DNA of 64,000 nucleotides, taken from the NCBI GenBank assembly GCA_949358305.1, contig OX442316.1:17732001-17796000 (forward strand), given 5' to 3'. This document shows, piece after piece, positions 24,901-30,000 of this stretch. The translations under genes and the position numbers were made by a program. Position 1 is the stretch's first letter; each line of letters opens with the position of its first letter. Source of the stretch: Strigamia acuminata (taxonomy: Eukaryota > Arthropoda > Chilopoda > Geophilomorpha > Linotaeniidae). The notes under the pieces are model-generated. The model saw only the letters and a list, made by a program, of their open reading frames with translations, was not told where the DNA came from and searched no databases.

Positions 24901-25514
24901 ACGATTTCTTTGACATTTGGCACTGGCAACTGCAAAAGCTCCATTTAATAAAAGTCGACATGAATTCCCTCTCAGATTGCCAACGCCAAAATTTATTGTA
25001 TTCCAACAACTAAACGAACTTCCGCTTGCCCTGACATTACACATTGTATATGTTCTATGTAAATGTTGTACGGCTCGGTTTTAGCACCGAACTTCCGTTT
25101 TGTAAAATTGTTGACAAACTTGTAAATAGGCACATTTGTGGACCGCGACTGACATTTTATTTGTATTTTTCTTTTAGACTGTACAGGAAGATATATGGAC
25201 GCGACGGATTATTCAACTCCTTCGACTAAACTGACAAACAAGTTGAATCAGCGCATGTCTCGTTATTCGGTCTCGCCGACGCACCGACATTTGGTGCAAT
25301 TCAACATGGAAACAAATGGTTCGCGCACACACTGAGATTGATTTGCGATTCTGGCTTTGAACGTAATAAAATATCCAGTTCCAGATTTGTTGTATCGTGA
25401 GGGCGAATCGAGCACGTCCACAGATACATCACCTGATTTGGAGTGGGAAGTGTACGATGCTGCAATGAGGAGTCGCAGGATTGCGGACCGGTCTGGACAA
25501 ATTCACAACACAAG
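812..25514 (+). CDS. Dscam: Dscam paralogue A, partial gene, Ig6 to cytoplasmic tail
   Basis: Multi-exon homologue of Dscam, a type I membrane homophilic adhesion receptor used in neuronal self-recognition and, in arthropods, also linked to immunity. Joined exons: 812-922, 1981-2139, 2484-2786, 7549-7668, 9340-9516, 10147-10294, 11325-11473, 13435-13566, 14623-14790, 14848-14918, 15336-15573, 16321-16494, 17008-17166, 17568-17707, 17777-17930, 18496-18604, 18668-18822, 19073-19171, 20144-20329, 20438-20731, 21122-21295, 22229-22384, 23552-23643, 24264-24345, 25178-25318, 25379-25514. The domain order Ig6-Ig9, FN1-4, Ig10, FN5-6, TM, tail is the canonical Dscam order. Every junction keeps the reading frame and no exon contains a stop, so the gene looks intact. 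Ig1-Ig5 lie left of the window. The terminal exon after 25514 is not resolved. Close paralogue of the gene on the other strand. Confidence 0.9.
923..1980 (+). other. Intron inside Ig6, with a dispersed repeat
   Basis: Intron of 1058 nt. From about 1188 to 1470 it holds a repeat whose two ends reappear at about 5310-5430: the GAGTGTTCTACTCCATTGG block and, further on, the block CCCCTATGTTAATTTTTG. In this copy the two blocks lie about 200 nt apart; in the 5.3 kb copy they lie about 45 nt apart. The origin of the repeat is not recognised. Confidence 0.55.
1981..2139 (+). CDS. Dscam: Dscam A, Ig6 second half
   Basis: Acceptor TTTTTTACAG|AT. Phase 1 in and out, 159 nt (162 in paralogue B). It encodes the LLLPINRRQ segment and the F-strand cysteine in YICVV, then the G strand ending TVM. 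Donor ATGG|GTAAGG. Confidence 0.9.
2484..2786 (+). CDS. Dscam: Dscam A, Ig7 in a single exon
   Basis: A whole Ig domain in one exon of 303 nt, phase 1 in and out. Visible are [10 protein letters not shown], the B-strand cysteine ([11 protein letters not shown]), the tryptophan (ITWLKDG) and the F-strand cysteine (YTCVASN). Insect and crustacean Dscam put their large alternative array at this position (exon 9 in Drosophila). Here I see one copy only. The length equals that of the Ig7 exon at 46361-46663, and the two proteins are alike over most residues. Confidence 0.92.
2787..7548 (+). other. Large intron between Ig7 and Ig8 of paralogue A
   Basis: 4.76 kb intron. I looked for a second Ig7-like exon, as in paralogue B, and found none. 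It contains the short dispersed repeat copy at about 5310-5430 and AT-rich sequence. It ends in a long pyrimidine-rich stretch (about 7447-7497) before acceptor GATTCAG. Longer open frames (near 5.0 and 6.05-6.38 kb) show no domain and no splice logic. Confidence 0.55.
7549..7668 (+). CDS. Dscam: Dscam A, Ig8 first half
   Basis: 120 nt, phase 1 in and out, same length as in paralogue B. It encodes VPPRWMLEP, the signature start of Dscam Ig8, then [11 protein letters not shown] with the first cysteine and TWMKAV. Donor GTAG|GTAAAC. Confidence 0.92.
7669..9339 (+). other. Intron inside Ig8 carrying a MITE
   Basis: 1.67 kb intron with a pyrimidine-rich tract near 7908-7950 and the inverted-repeat element at 8615-9013, described separately. 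The rest is AT-rich without coding signal. Confidence 0.55.
8615..9013. mobile_element. MITE family 1, copy 1 (TA target site)
   Basis: Element of about 399 bp. The left end reads TACTCTGTCAATGTGTAACT and the right end is its near-perfect inverse (TACTCTGTCCATGTGTAACT on the other strand). The match continues through GGGCCTATTTCC and TTGGCTGAGCC. TA dinucleotides flank both ends, as expected for Tc1/mariner-type insertion. The interior has no open frame of note, so it is non-autonomous. A second copy lies at 52844-53249 and a truncated one near 57958-58053. Confidence 0.7.
9340..9516 (+). CDS. Dscam: Dscam A, Ig8 second half
   Basis: 177 nt, phase 1 in and out, same length as in paralogue B. 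It encodes [10 protein letters not shown] and the F-strand cysteine in [13 protein letters not shown], ending FFIDVH. This GYYLCQA-N-IG-GLS pattern is typical of Dscam Ig8. Donor CATA|GTAAGG. Confidence 0.92.
10147..10294 (+). CDS. Dscam: Dscam A, Ig9 first half
   Basis: 148 nt, phase 1 in, phase 2 out, same as in paralogue B. It encodes [20 protein letters not shown], the cysteine in VLECSAKGD and the tryptophan of VEWNVNS. The acceptor is duplicated (TTCCAGTTCCAG); I chose the first AG because it keeps the residue pair before VSFD that paralogue B also has. Confidence 0.9.
10295..11324 (+). other. Intron inside Ig9 with a degraded TIR element
   Basis: 1.03 kb intron. From about 10395 to 10655 it contains several TTATAACGTTATAACG and TTGTTATAACGAGGTTTGAC motifs ending in GACTG-TA. 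These resemble the ends of the cleaner element at 50250-50443 (CAGTCGAAACTC / TATAACGAA). I read it as a decayed, non-autonomous Tc1/mariner-type element; the left end is not clear. Confidence 0.45.
11325..11473 (+). CDS. Dscam: Dscam A, Ig9 second half
   Basis: 149 nt, phase 2 in, phase 1 out, same as in paralogue B. It encodes [12 protein letters not shown], the [18 protein letters not shown]-strand motif and IHLSVQ. Acceptor TTATTAG, donor CAAG|GTAAAC. Confidence 0.92.
11474..13434 (+). other. Intron between Ig9 and FN1 of paralogue A
   Basis: 1.96 kb. The first half is AT-rich. The segment 12.3-13.4 kb is less AT-rich and has two overlapping open frames of 129 codons (12906-13295 and 13016-13405), without recognisable domain, start context or paralogue counterpart. 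I treat it as non-coding. Confidence 0.5.
13435..13566 (+). CDS. Dscam: Dscam A, FN1 first half
   Basis: 132 nt, phase 1 in and out, same as in paralogue B. It encodes [19 protein letters not shown], then the core tryptophan ([12 protein letters not shown]) and YIVQYKHVL of the first fibronectin type III domain. Confidence 0.92.
14169..14531. repeat. Degenerate tandem repeat, unit about 36 bp
   Basis: Roughly ten imperfect units built from TTAGGGAATTCCCCTT, GTTTGTTGTCTAGGAAATA and shortened variants. The GGGAATTCCC core is palindromic. It lies in the intron between the two FN1 exons of paralogue A, ending about 90 nt before the acceptor. Confidence 0.8.
14623..14790 (+). CDS. Dscam: Dscam A, FN1 second half
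   Basis: 168 nt, phase 1 in and out, same as in paralogue B. It encodes [12 protein letters not shown], the [18 protein letters not shown] strand-F motif and [14 protein letters not shown]. The following intron is only 57 nt. Confidence 0.92.
14848..14918 (+). CDS. Dscam: Dscam A, FN2 first part
   Basis: 71 nt, phase 1 in, phase 0 out, same as in paralogue B. It encodes [17 protein letters not shown] and the core tryptophan in VSWK. Acceptor GTTTCAG, donor GGAAG|GTAAAA. Confidence 0.88.
15336..15573 (+). CDS. Dscam: Dscam A, FN2 second part
   Basis: 238 nt, phase 0 in, phase 1 out, same as in paralogue B. It encodes [18 protein letters not shown], then [18 protein letters not shown] and a TAEE end that recurs at FN borders of Dscam. 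Confidence 0.92.
15574..16320 (+). other. Intron between FN2 and FN3 of paralogue A
   Basis: 747 nt of AT-rich sequence with A-runs near 15880-15900 and a TA run near 16273-16284. It ends in a normal acceptor (TTGTGCAG). No coding or mobile sequence seen. Confidence 0.5.
16321..16494 (+). CDS. Dscam: Dscam A, FN3 first half
   Basis: 174 nt, phase 1 in and out (177 in paralogue B). It encodes [20 protein letters not shown], the tryptophan in VTWSAP and LQGYKVLYK. Confidence 0.92.
17008..17166 (+). CDS. Dscam: Dscam A, FN3 second half
   Basis: 159 nt, phase 1 in and out (156 in paralogue B). It encodes [20 protein letters not shown] and [14 protein letters not shown], ending CQTLED. I placed the acceptor at ATTTCAAG|TG, the only AG with the right phase and a pyrimidine tract; the first three residues are therefore less certain. 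Confidence 0.88.
17568..17707 (+). CDS. Dscam: Dscam A, FN4 first half
   Basis: 140 nt, phase 1 in, phase 0 out, same as in paralogue B. It encodes [18 protein letters not shown], the tryptophan in [11 protein letters not shown] and [13 protein letters not shown]. The frame stays open through the next 69 nt, which I read as an intron because the phase and position match the intron of paralogue B. Confidence 0.9.
17777..17930 (+). CDS. Dscam: Dscam A, FN4 second half
   Basis: 154 nt, phase 0 in, phase 1 out. It encodes [19 protein letters not shown] and [18 protein letters not shown]. In paralogue B this part is fused in one exon with the first half of Ig10. Confidence 0.9.
18496..18604 (+). 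CDS. Dscam: Dscam A, Ig10 first half
   Basis: 109 nt, phase 1 in, phase 2 out. It encodes [17 protein letters not shown], the cysteine in VVMECDAVG and PPPTRIWNV. Acceptor GTTGCAG, donor GTCGG|GTATTC. Confidence 0.9.
18668..18822 (+). CDS. Dscam: Dscam A, Ig10 second half
   Basis: 155 nt, phase 2 in, phase 1 out, same as in paralogue B. It encodes [12 protein letters not shown] and the F strand [15 protein letters not shown]. The intron before it is 63 nt. Confidence 0.92.
18823..19072 (+). repeat. Short intron with CT and TAA microsatellites
   Basis: Between Ig10 and FN5. It holds a (CT)n run at about 18868-18886 and a TAA run at about 18900-18916. Nothing else notable. Confidence 0.6.
19073..19171 (+). 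CDS. Dscam: Dscam A, FN5 first part
   Basis: 99 nt, phase 1 in and out, same as in paralogue B. It encodes [12 protein letters not shown] and [16 protein letters not shown] with the core FN3 tryptophan. Confidence 0.9.
19172..20143 (+). other. Intron inside FN5 of paralogue A
   Basis: 972 nt. It contains the 20-bp tandem repeat at 19490-19779, described separately, and AT-rich sequence before the acceptor (TTGACAG). Confidence 0.55.
19490..19779. repeat. AT-rich tandem repeat, unit about 20 bp
   Basis: About fourteen units of the type AAAATAGAAATTTTACCCC, well kept at the left and increasingly diverged to the right. In one frame it reads as a repeating heptad-like string with Gln-Lys-Ile, which I regard as a by-product of the repeat and not a protein. 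Confidence 0.85.
20144..20329 (+). CDS. Dscam: Dscam A, FN5 second part
   Basis: 186 nt, phase 1 in and out, same as in paralogue B. It encodes [33 protein letters not shown] and [15 protein letters not shown]. Confidence 0.92.
20438..20731 (+). CDS. Dscam: Dscam A, FN6 in a single exon
   Basis: 294 nt, phase 1 in and out (285 in paralogue B). It encodes [49 protein letters not shown] and [14 protein letters not shown]. The [14 protein letters not shown] string is a hallmark of the last Dscam FN3 domain. Confidence 0.94.
21122..21295 (+). CDS. Dscam: Dscam A, juxtamembrane and transmembrane exon
   Basis: 174 nt, phase 1 in and out. An acidic stalk ([16 protein letters not shown]) leads into a hydrophobic helix ([19 protein letters not shown]), followed by a basic stop-transfer segment ([10 protein letters not shown]). 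This orients the Ig/FN part outside and the tail in the cytoplasm. Confidence 0.93.
21296..22228 (+). other. Intron after the transmembrane exon of paralogue A
   Basis: 933 nt. I see no alternative transmembrane exon here (Drosophila Dscam1 has two). Sequence is AT-rich with a CA run near 21665-21675. Confidence 0.5.
22229..22384 (+). CDS. Dscam: Dscam A, cytoplasmic exon 1
   Basis: 156 nt, phase 1 in and out (174 in paralogue B). It encodes [18 protein letters not shown] and [14 protein letters not shown]. The LPPPNRP stretch could bind an SH3 domain and the NLNY tyrosine could be phosphorylated; both are inferences from general motifs. The RPNLNYT ending is kept in paralogue B. Confidence 0.9.
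22385..23551 (+). other. Intron between cytoplasmic exons 1 and 2 of paralogue A
   Basis: 1.17 kb. It contains a (CT)n run near 22770-22783 and a G-rich run at about 23161-23183 that could form a G-quadruplex on the sense strand. No exon recognised. Confidence 0.5.
23552..23643 (+). CDS. Dscam: Dscam A, cytoplasmic exon 2
   Basis: 92 nt, phase 1 in, phase 0 out. It encodes [20 protein letters not shown] and HISAWHQSS. The CPYAT motif after an acidic stretch is found in the tails of Dscam proteins, including those of insects. The donor (TCT|GTACGT) is set by matching phase with paralogue B. Confidence 0.87.
24264..24345 (+). CDS. Dscam: Dscam A, cytoplasmic exon 3
   Basis: 82 nt, phase 0 in, phase 1 out (100 in paralogue B). 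It encodes [16 protein letters not shown] and DPTLGLEQ. Similarity to paralogue B is limited to QDF...REK...GKQ, but position, phase and flanking exons agree. Confidence 0.82.
24346..25177 (+). other. Intron between cytoplasmic exons 3 and 4 of paralogue A
   Basis: 832 nt of strongly AT-rich sequence. An open frame at 24431-24832 is a low-complexity reading of this DNA and has no counterpart in paralogue B. Confidence 0.5.
25178..25318 (+). CDS. Dscam: Dscam A, cytoplasmic exon 4
   Basis: 141 nt, phase 1 in, phase 1 out. It encodes [18 protein letters not shown] and [20 protein letters not shown]. Paralogue B shows the same pattern (TNYSNP ... ITSPNHRQVAALNLEAN) and a strong donor at the same place. 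Here the donor is weak (AATG|GTTCGC); reading through it gives a stop five codons later (25333-25335). Confidence 0.8.
25379..25514 (+). CDS. Dscam: Dscam A, cytoplasmic exon 5
   Basis: 136 nt, phase 1 in, phase 2 out. It encodes [20 protein letters not shown] then [20 protein letters not shown]. Paralogue B has the matching PDLLYHGTESSTSNDTSPDL, so this is a real conserved tail exon. The intron before it is only 60 nt. The 3' border (CACAAG|GTGGAC) is chosen for phase agreement with paralogue B and is less sure than the start. Confidence 0.78.
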
Positions 25515-25699
25515 GTGGACAAATGCGACAATACAAAATTTGAATTTGAATTTGAATTTAATTGCGATCGGCGAGATTTATTATTTTTTTCTTTTTTCGA
25601 TGGATTTTAATCAAAGAATGGATCTTTACGATTATTTTTTTTTCGCCGCGAATTAAGTGTAATCGGAAATTGCCTTCTAATTCCTTATTACATCTTTAG

Positions 25700-25721
25700 T
25701 GCCTACAAATCACAATCATGA
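25700..25721 (+). CDS. Dscam: Dscam A, candidate terminal exon (alternative 1)
   Basis: Low-confidence guess. A good acceptor (CATCTTTAG|TG) in the right phase would add only SAYKSQS before TGA at 25719-25721. It has no clear similarity to the 45-residue last exon of paralogue B. Confidence 0.25.
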
Positions 25722-25878
25722 TCATCAATGTCTGACATTTATGGCCGGGCTGATGGCATTCCCGTCGGAATGGTGTTTTTTTGCCTTTATATTTTTGTAT
25801 ATAAAAGTAAGTATTTGCGACGTTTATTTTCACTTATTCTGCGCCGTTTTCATTCAATTTATTTTCGGTTTGGATTAG

Positions 25879-25948
25879 TTGCGGGAAAAAATGTCGACTT
25901 CTTTGGAAAAACGAGCTGGAAATGGATCGAAACGACCTGAGTGAGTAA
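25879..25948 (+). CDS. Dscam: Dscam A, candidate terminal exon (alternative 2)
   Basis: Low-confidence guess. Acceptor GGATTAG|TT in the right phase gives a 23-residue end containing ELEMDRNDLSE before TAA at 25946-25948. Only MDRNDL versus VMRNDL resembles paralogue B. Confidence 0.22.
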
Positions 25949-26844
25949 ATGCGTTTAAATCCCATTGAGGGAGCCACTTGATGGAAAATGCGAGAGAAAG
26001 AGAGACTCAAGTTAGTGTGAGAACGAATTTAATGTTTGCTATGCAAAATGTGGGAAAATACTAAAAAATACGATGTACGGATCCCTTGGTTTGGATTTCG
26101 GTGAAGAGCTGAATAAACAAAAAACGAATGTCGAGTTTGTATTTATAGAATAGTTCGGGCTTTTTACCACTATGGCGCCACTGCACACGAAGTCGATCAA
26201 AATTGTCAACCGCCTCCGACTTGAGGACATGGGCGACAAAACGAAATTACGGTCTTAATGAATCGTTTTAATTGACTAAAAAGACCGGAATTTCCTTAAA
26301 TTTCACGCGATCTCGATAAAAAGCAGCGGAGATAACTGTAACGTTTACATTAACTTAGTAATTTCATTAAAGCGCTGTAACAGATGTTTTTGATGACTTA
26401 ACATTTCCATCCACAACTGCAGTTTTGAAAGCTTCCTTAGTCCATAAGTCTTCGTAAGTTCGGCCGTTATTTTCAAATAAAAGCAGAGATTAGACGTAAT
26501 TTCAAGATAGTGAATTTTATTAATAATAAATTGACACCCGATATCAAACACAAAATAGAAACATCACAGATTGTTTGACTTTTTTTTTCTTGTTGTTGTA
26601 ACGATTACTATTCAAAAAGTTAGTTTTGATTGCAAGCCCACGAGCCTGATCCCGAACGTCCTCCTAGCATTATTCATTAGGCACACAATTAATTTCCTCG
26701 TCGCGTAGCCATTATTTCCACGTTCTTAAGCAAAACCTAATCCAAACAACAGTGAAAACCAAATTGAAGTTGGTTTAACTCTTGAAACTCACAGTTGGGA
26801 TTTGAATCAATTGTGTTTTTGTCCTTTGCCTTTTTCAGTTTAAA

Positions 26845-26850
26845 TTTATT
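26845..26850 (-). terminator. Candidate polyadenylation signal of paralogue B
   Basis: AATAAA on the - strand (TTTATT on +), about 95 nt after the TAG stop of paralogue B. A further AATAAA on this strand lies at 26516-26521. Assignment rests on motif and spacing only. Confidence 0.45.
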
Positions 26851-26943
26851 TACAAATAAGGCAACAAATCACTACTTCCTGTAGTCCATTAAACTGGAAA
26901 TATAAAGAAATTGGTCAGTTTTAGACAAATTTTCAATCGTTTT

Positions 26944-27082
26944 CTACGTTTTTCTACCTCTGCTATTTCTTAAATCGTTTCTCATCACGTCTATAAAATC
27001 AGCCTCCATCGTTGGTGCTGAAATGTCTTTGGTAAACATACGAGCGTGTTCGTGTGCCGCATTCGAATCTATAGCTGCGAAT
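26944..27082 (-). CDS. Dscam: Dscam B, terminal cytoplasmic exon
   Basis: 139 nt, phase 2 in, ending in TAG at 26946-26944. It encodes FAAIDSNAAHEHARMFTKD, then ISAPTMEADFIDVMRNDL and a basic end (RNSRGRKT). Acceptor CCTAATGCAG. The end does not look like a classical PDZ ligand. I could not find a convincing partner in paralogue A. Confidence 0.78.
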
Positions 27083-30000
27083 CTGCATTAGGAGGAGCAA
27101 AAATCATTGATAACACGTTTAGAAGCGACGGAAATTGGTTCATTGCATGTTTACTTGGCTTGCGCTGAAATTCTCGGCAGGAATTTCAGATTTCTCCCCA
27201 TGGAATTGTACATTCCCCATTCTAAATCGGGCGACGTATCATTCGATGTACTCGATTCGGTTCCATGATAAAGCAGATCTGGAACTTGAAGAGAAATATG
27301 AGTGAAATAATTTCTTTTTTCGATCGGTATGTGAACCTACTCACTGTTTGCCTCCAAGTTAAGTGCTGCCACCTGGCGATGGTTGGGCGAAGTTATGGGG
27401 TAGTTGGAAGACGTCTGATGATTAATTTGATCGCAAGATGCGATTGGATTCGAGTAATTTGTCGACTCTGTTTAAGCAAACGAAATAATGAGATTGCAAC
27501 ATTTAAAGTGGCGGGTCCCAACTCGTTTGTTGACATTACGGCGCCAAACCAGTTGTGTAAACATCGCGGGTAAATAGCTAATCATTAATCAATGAAACCA
27601 ACCCTGGTCCGTGACTTGTGGACTGAAACTTTTGTTGGATGAATTTTGCTTGCCGCCGCACTCCCTCTCCCTTTTCTCTCTTCCTCCACCTCCAAAATCT
27701 TGCTGCAATAAGCAAATAAATTGTTTTCAACACTCACTAAATATTGAAACAACGTCATTTACACAGTGATTTTACACCAATTTACATAAATAACGTCATT
27801 TACACAGTGATTTTACAATATTTTACATAAATAACGTCATTTACACAGTGATTTTACACCCTTTTACACAAATAACGTCATTTATATGGTATTTTACTCA
27901 GTTTTCCATACAGTTTTCCCTTTTTTCTATTTTATTAATTAAATTTTGTGTTCTCCACGAGATGGGAAATCGATTCGACGATCGAGATGGAATCTGGAGA
28001 AAACTATAGGAAAAGCCGGGCAAGGTTAACACGGGGCGATGACTTACTGTCTTTAGGGGCAATTGGTGCCATGCAGTGGTGTGGACTTGTGCTTTATTGG
28101 ACGATTCGGGGATCCTGTAGGTGGCGTACGGACAAACGTCTTCGAGACCTGGGACAAGAGGAAAATGAACACTGTACATCATAGAGATTGGCTCAATAAA
28201 GTCGGACGTTTAAACTCGGCCAGTTTATCACGTTGAGTTGACTAGATAAATTCGCTCGCCACTTTTGTTTAGCAAATGGAATAGACGGGGGGAGGGAGGG
28301 GGGAAGCACGGGAGTTTTCATTTCGTTTCGTTTCGGATTTCGGCTTTCACTGTCACCGGTCTCGTGGTAATGAAAAGTTTGTTCTATTACTTGCAGGCGG
28401 ATTTGACATTTCCTACTCCATTAACTCGTTGGAACGACGAAGGAATGGAAAAGCGGCTTCGAAGATGGACAGTGCCAACTTCAACTTGCCTCTCATAAAC
28501 TCATTTCGACGAGATTCACTTCTCGCCATAAAACATGTGCTGGAATCACAAGGAAATCGTCTCGGATCAGCGTTTTTCCCAGACATTTTCTACTTTTTCA
28601 ACTATATTTCCTCGTGTTGTCAAGCGGACGAGGACGAGGGCGAGGGAAGGGGGGATTTAAAACCTTTTTTCCATTTTACAACTAAAGTTGCCCATGACCC
28701 CCATTTTCCATTTCTTTTCTCTTTTCTCTTTTTCATTTTTCTTTTTCTGAGTGAATTTTTATAAGGCAAGTTGTAAAAAAATTTTATCTGTCGTCTTCTT
28801 GAATAAAAATGTTTCAAACATTTTATTTTTTCTCTGCTCTCGATTTTAGTATAATTCAAAAATCACCCTTAATTTGCATACACGTCAAAATAAATGACGC
28901 AAATGGCAAGTGGAGTATTCCGGGTTTTAAATTCAACTCGGTATTTTATACTAGTCGACTTCGACATGAAACCATCTAGTAATCAAAAGGTAAGGTCTCT
29001 CTTTTTTATTTCGTCAAGTCTAACTCCGTAGAATAACTCGCTTAACTCGGAATTTATTTAATTAGTTATTCCGAGAGCAAATTTATTCCGAACCGAAGCC
29101 GAATTTATTGATTTTTCTAAAACTTGAATCACTAAAACGAAAGATATTGAATTTAAAACATGATAAAGAGGGCGTAGTTTGAAATGCGCACAAATAAATA
29201 TTGGGTGAGCTTACTTGTTTGCGTGTAATTGAGATTGGGTCGAGTGGGAGCAGCCAACGAAGCGGGGAAGTGGTCGAATTCTTGCTGCAGGTAATTGCAT
29301 CTTGTACTAACTGGCGTTTGAACCGAGTTCTTGTCAAATTCATGAGCCAAGCTGCTGCCCACGTCTTTCTCGGGCTGCGAGTAATTTTCTAATAAAAAGA
29401 CAAATCGACAAAAAGTTTTTTTTTAAATAAATAAATTAAATAAATAAATAAATAAATAAATGTCGATTGAGTTGATTGACGTACCACTCTCGTTCTTGTC
29501 GTGCAATTTATTCCGACGGAAACTGATGCACAGAACGTACGTGGCGAATATGATGAGTAAACCCAAAATGGCCGAGGCGACCGGCACGATCAACTTAAGG
29601 TCGAAATAAAAGGGCGTCTCTTCCTCCTCCATGTCACTCTTGTCATCTTGAGCAATGTCTGAGCCTGTAGCAAACACCAAATGTCTCATAAATCAATTTA
29701 TTAATTTGAATGCAAATTTTTAACGCTTTTAAATTTTTTTAAAAAAAAATTTTAAAGAAAAAATGTAATGGCGCTTTATTAGAAACATGTGACGCTCCAG
29801 AGAAAAAGTTTTTTGTGCAAATATTGCGTTGTAAGTTTGAAAAATGTTGCGAAAATAATGACCATTAAAAAAGTGGTTTAGGAAATTATTGATTTCGAAG
29901 CAGCTGCAACAGCGTGAACAACTTTTTTTCTTTTTTCCTTTTTTGTTTTCGGTTTTTCTCCTTTCAAATCATTTCTGCATTGTATAAATTAAGGGGAAAC

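Larger units (their letters stand above)
25515..26943. other. Convergent 3' region between the two Dscam genes
   Basis: About 1.4 kb separates the last secure exon of paralogue A from the stop codon of paralogue B. It should contain the last exon and 3' UTR of paralogue A and the 3' UTR of paralogue B. AATAAA occurs on the + strand at 26112-26117 and 26525-26530. No unrelated gene is visible. Confidence 0.6.

Noticed and set aside
25333-25335. TGA as the true stop codon of paralogue A
   Set aside because: A conserved exon follows at 25379 with matching phase and clear similarity to paralogue B, so this stop is best read as intronic, though it may end a short isoform.
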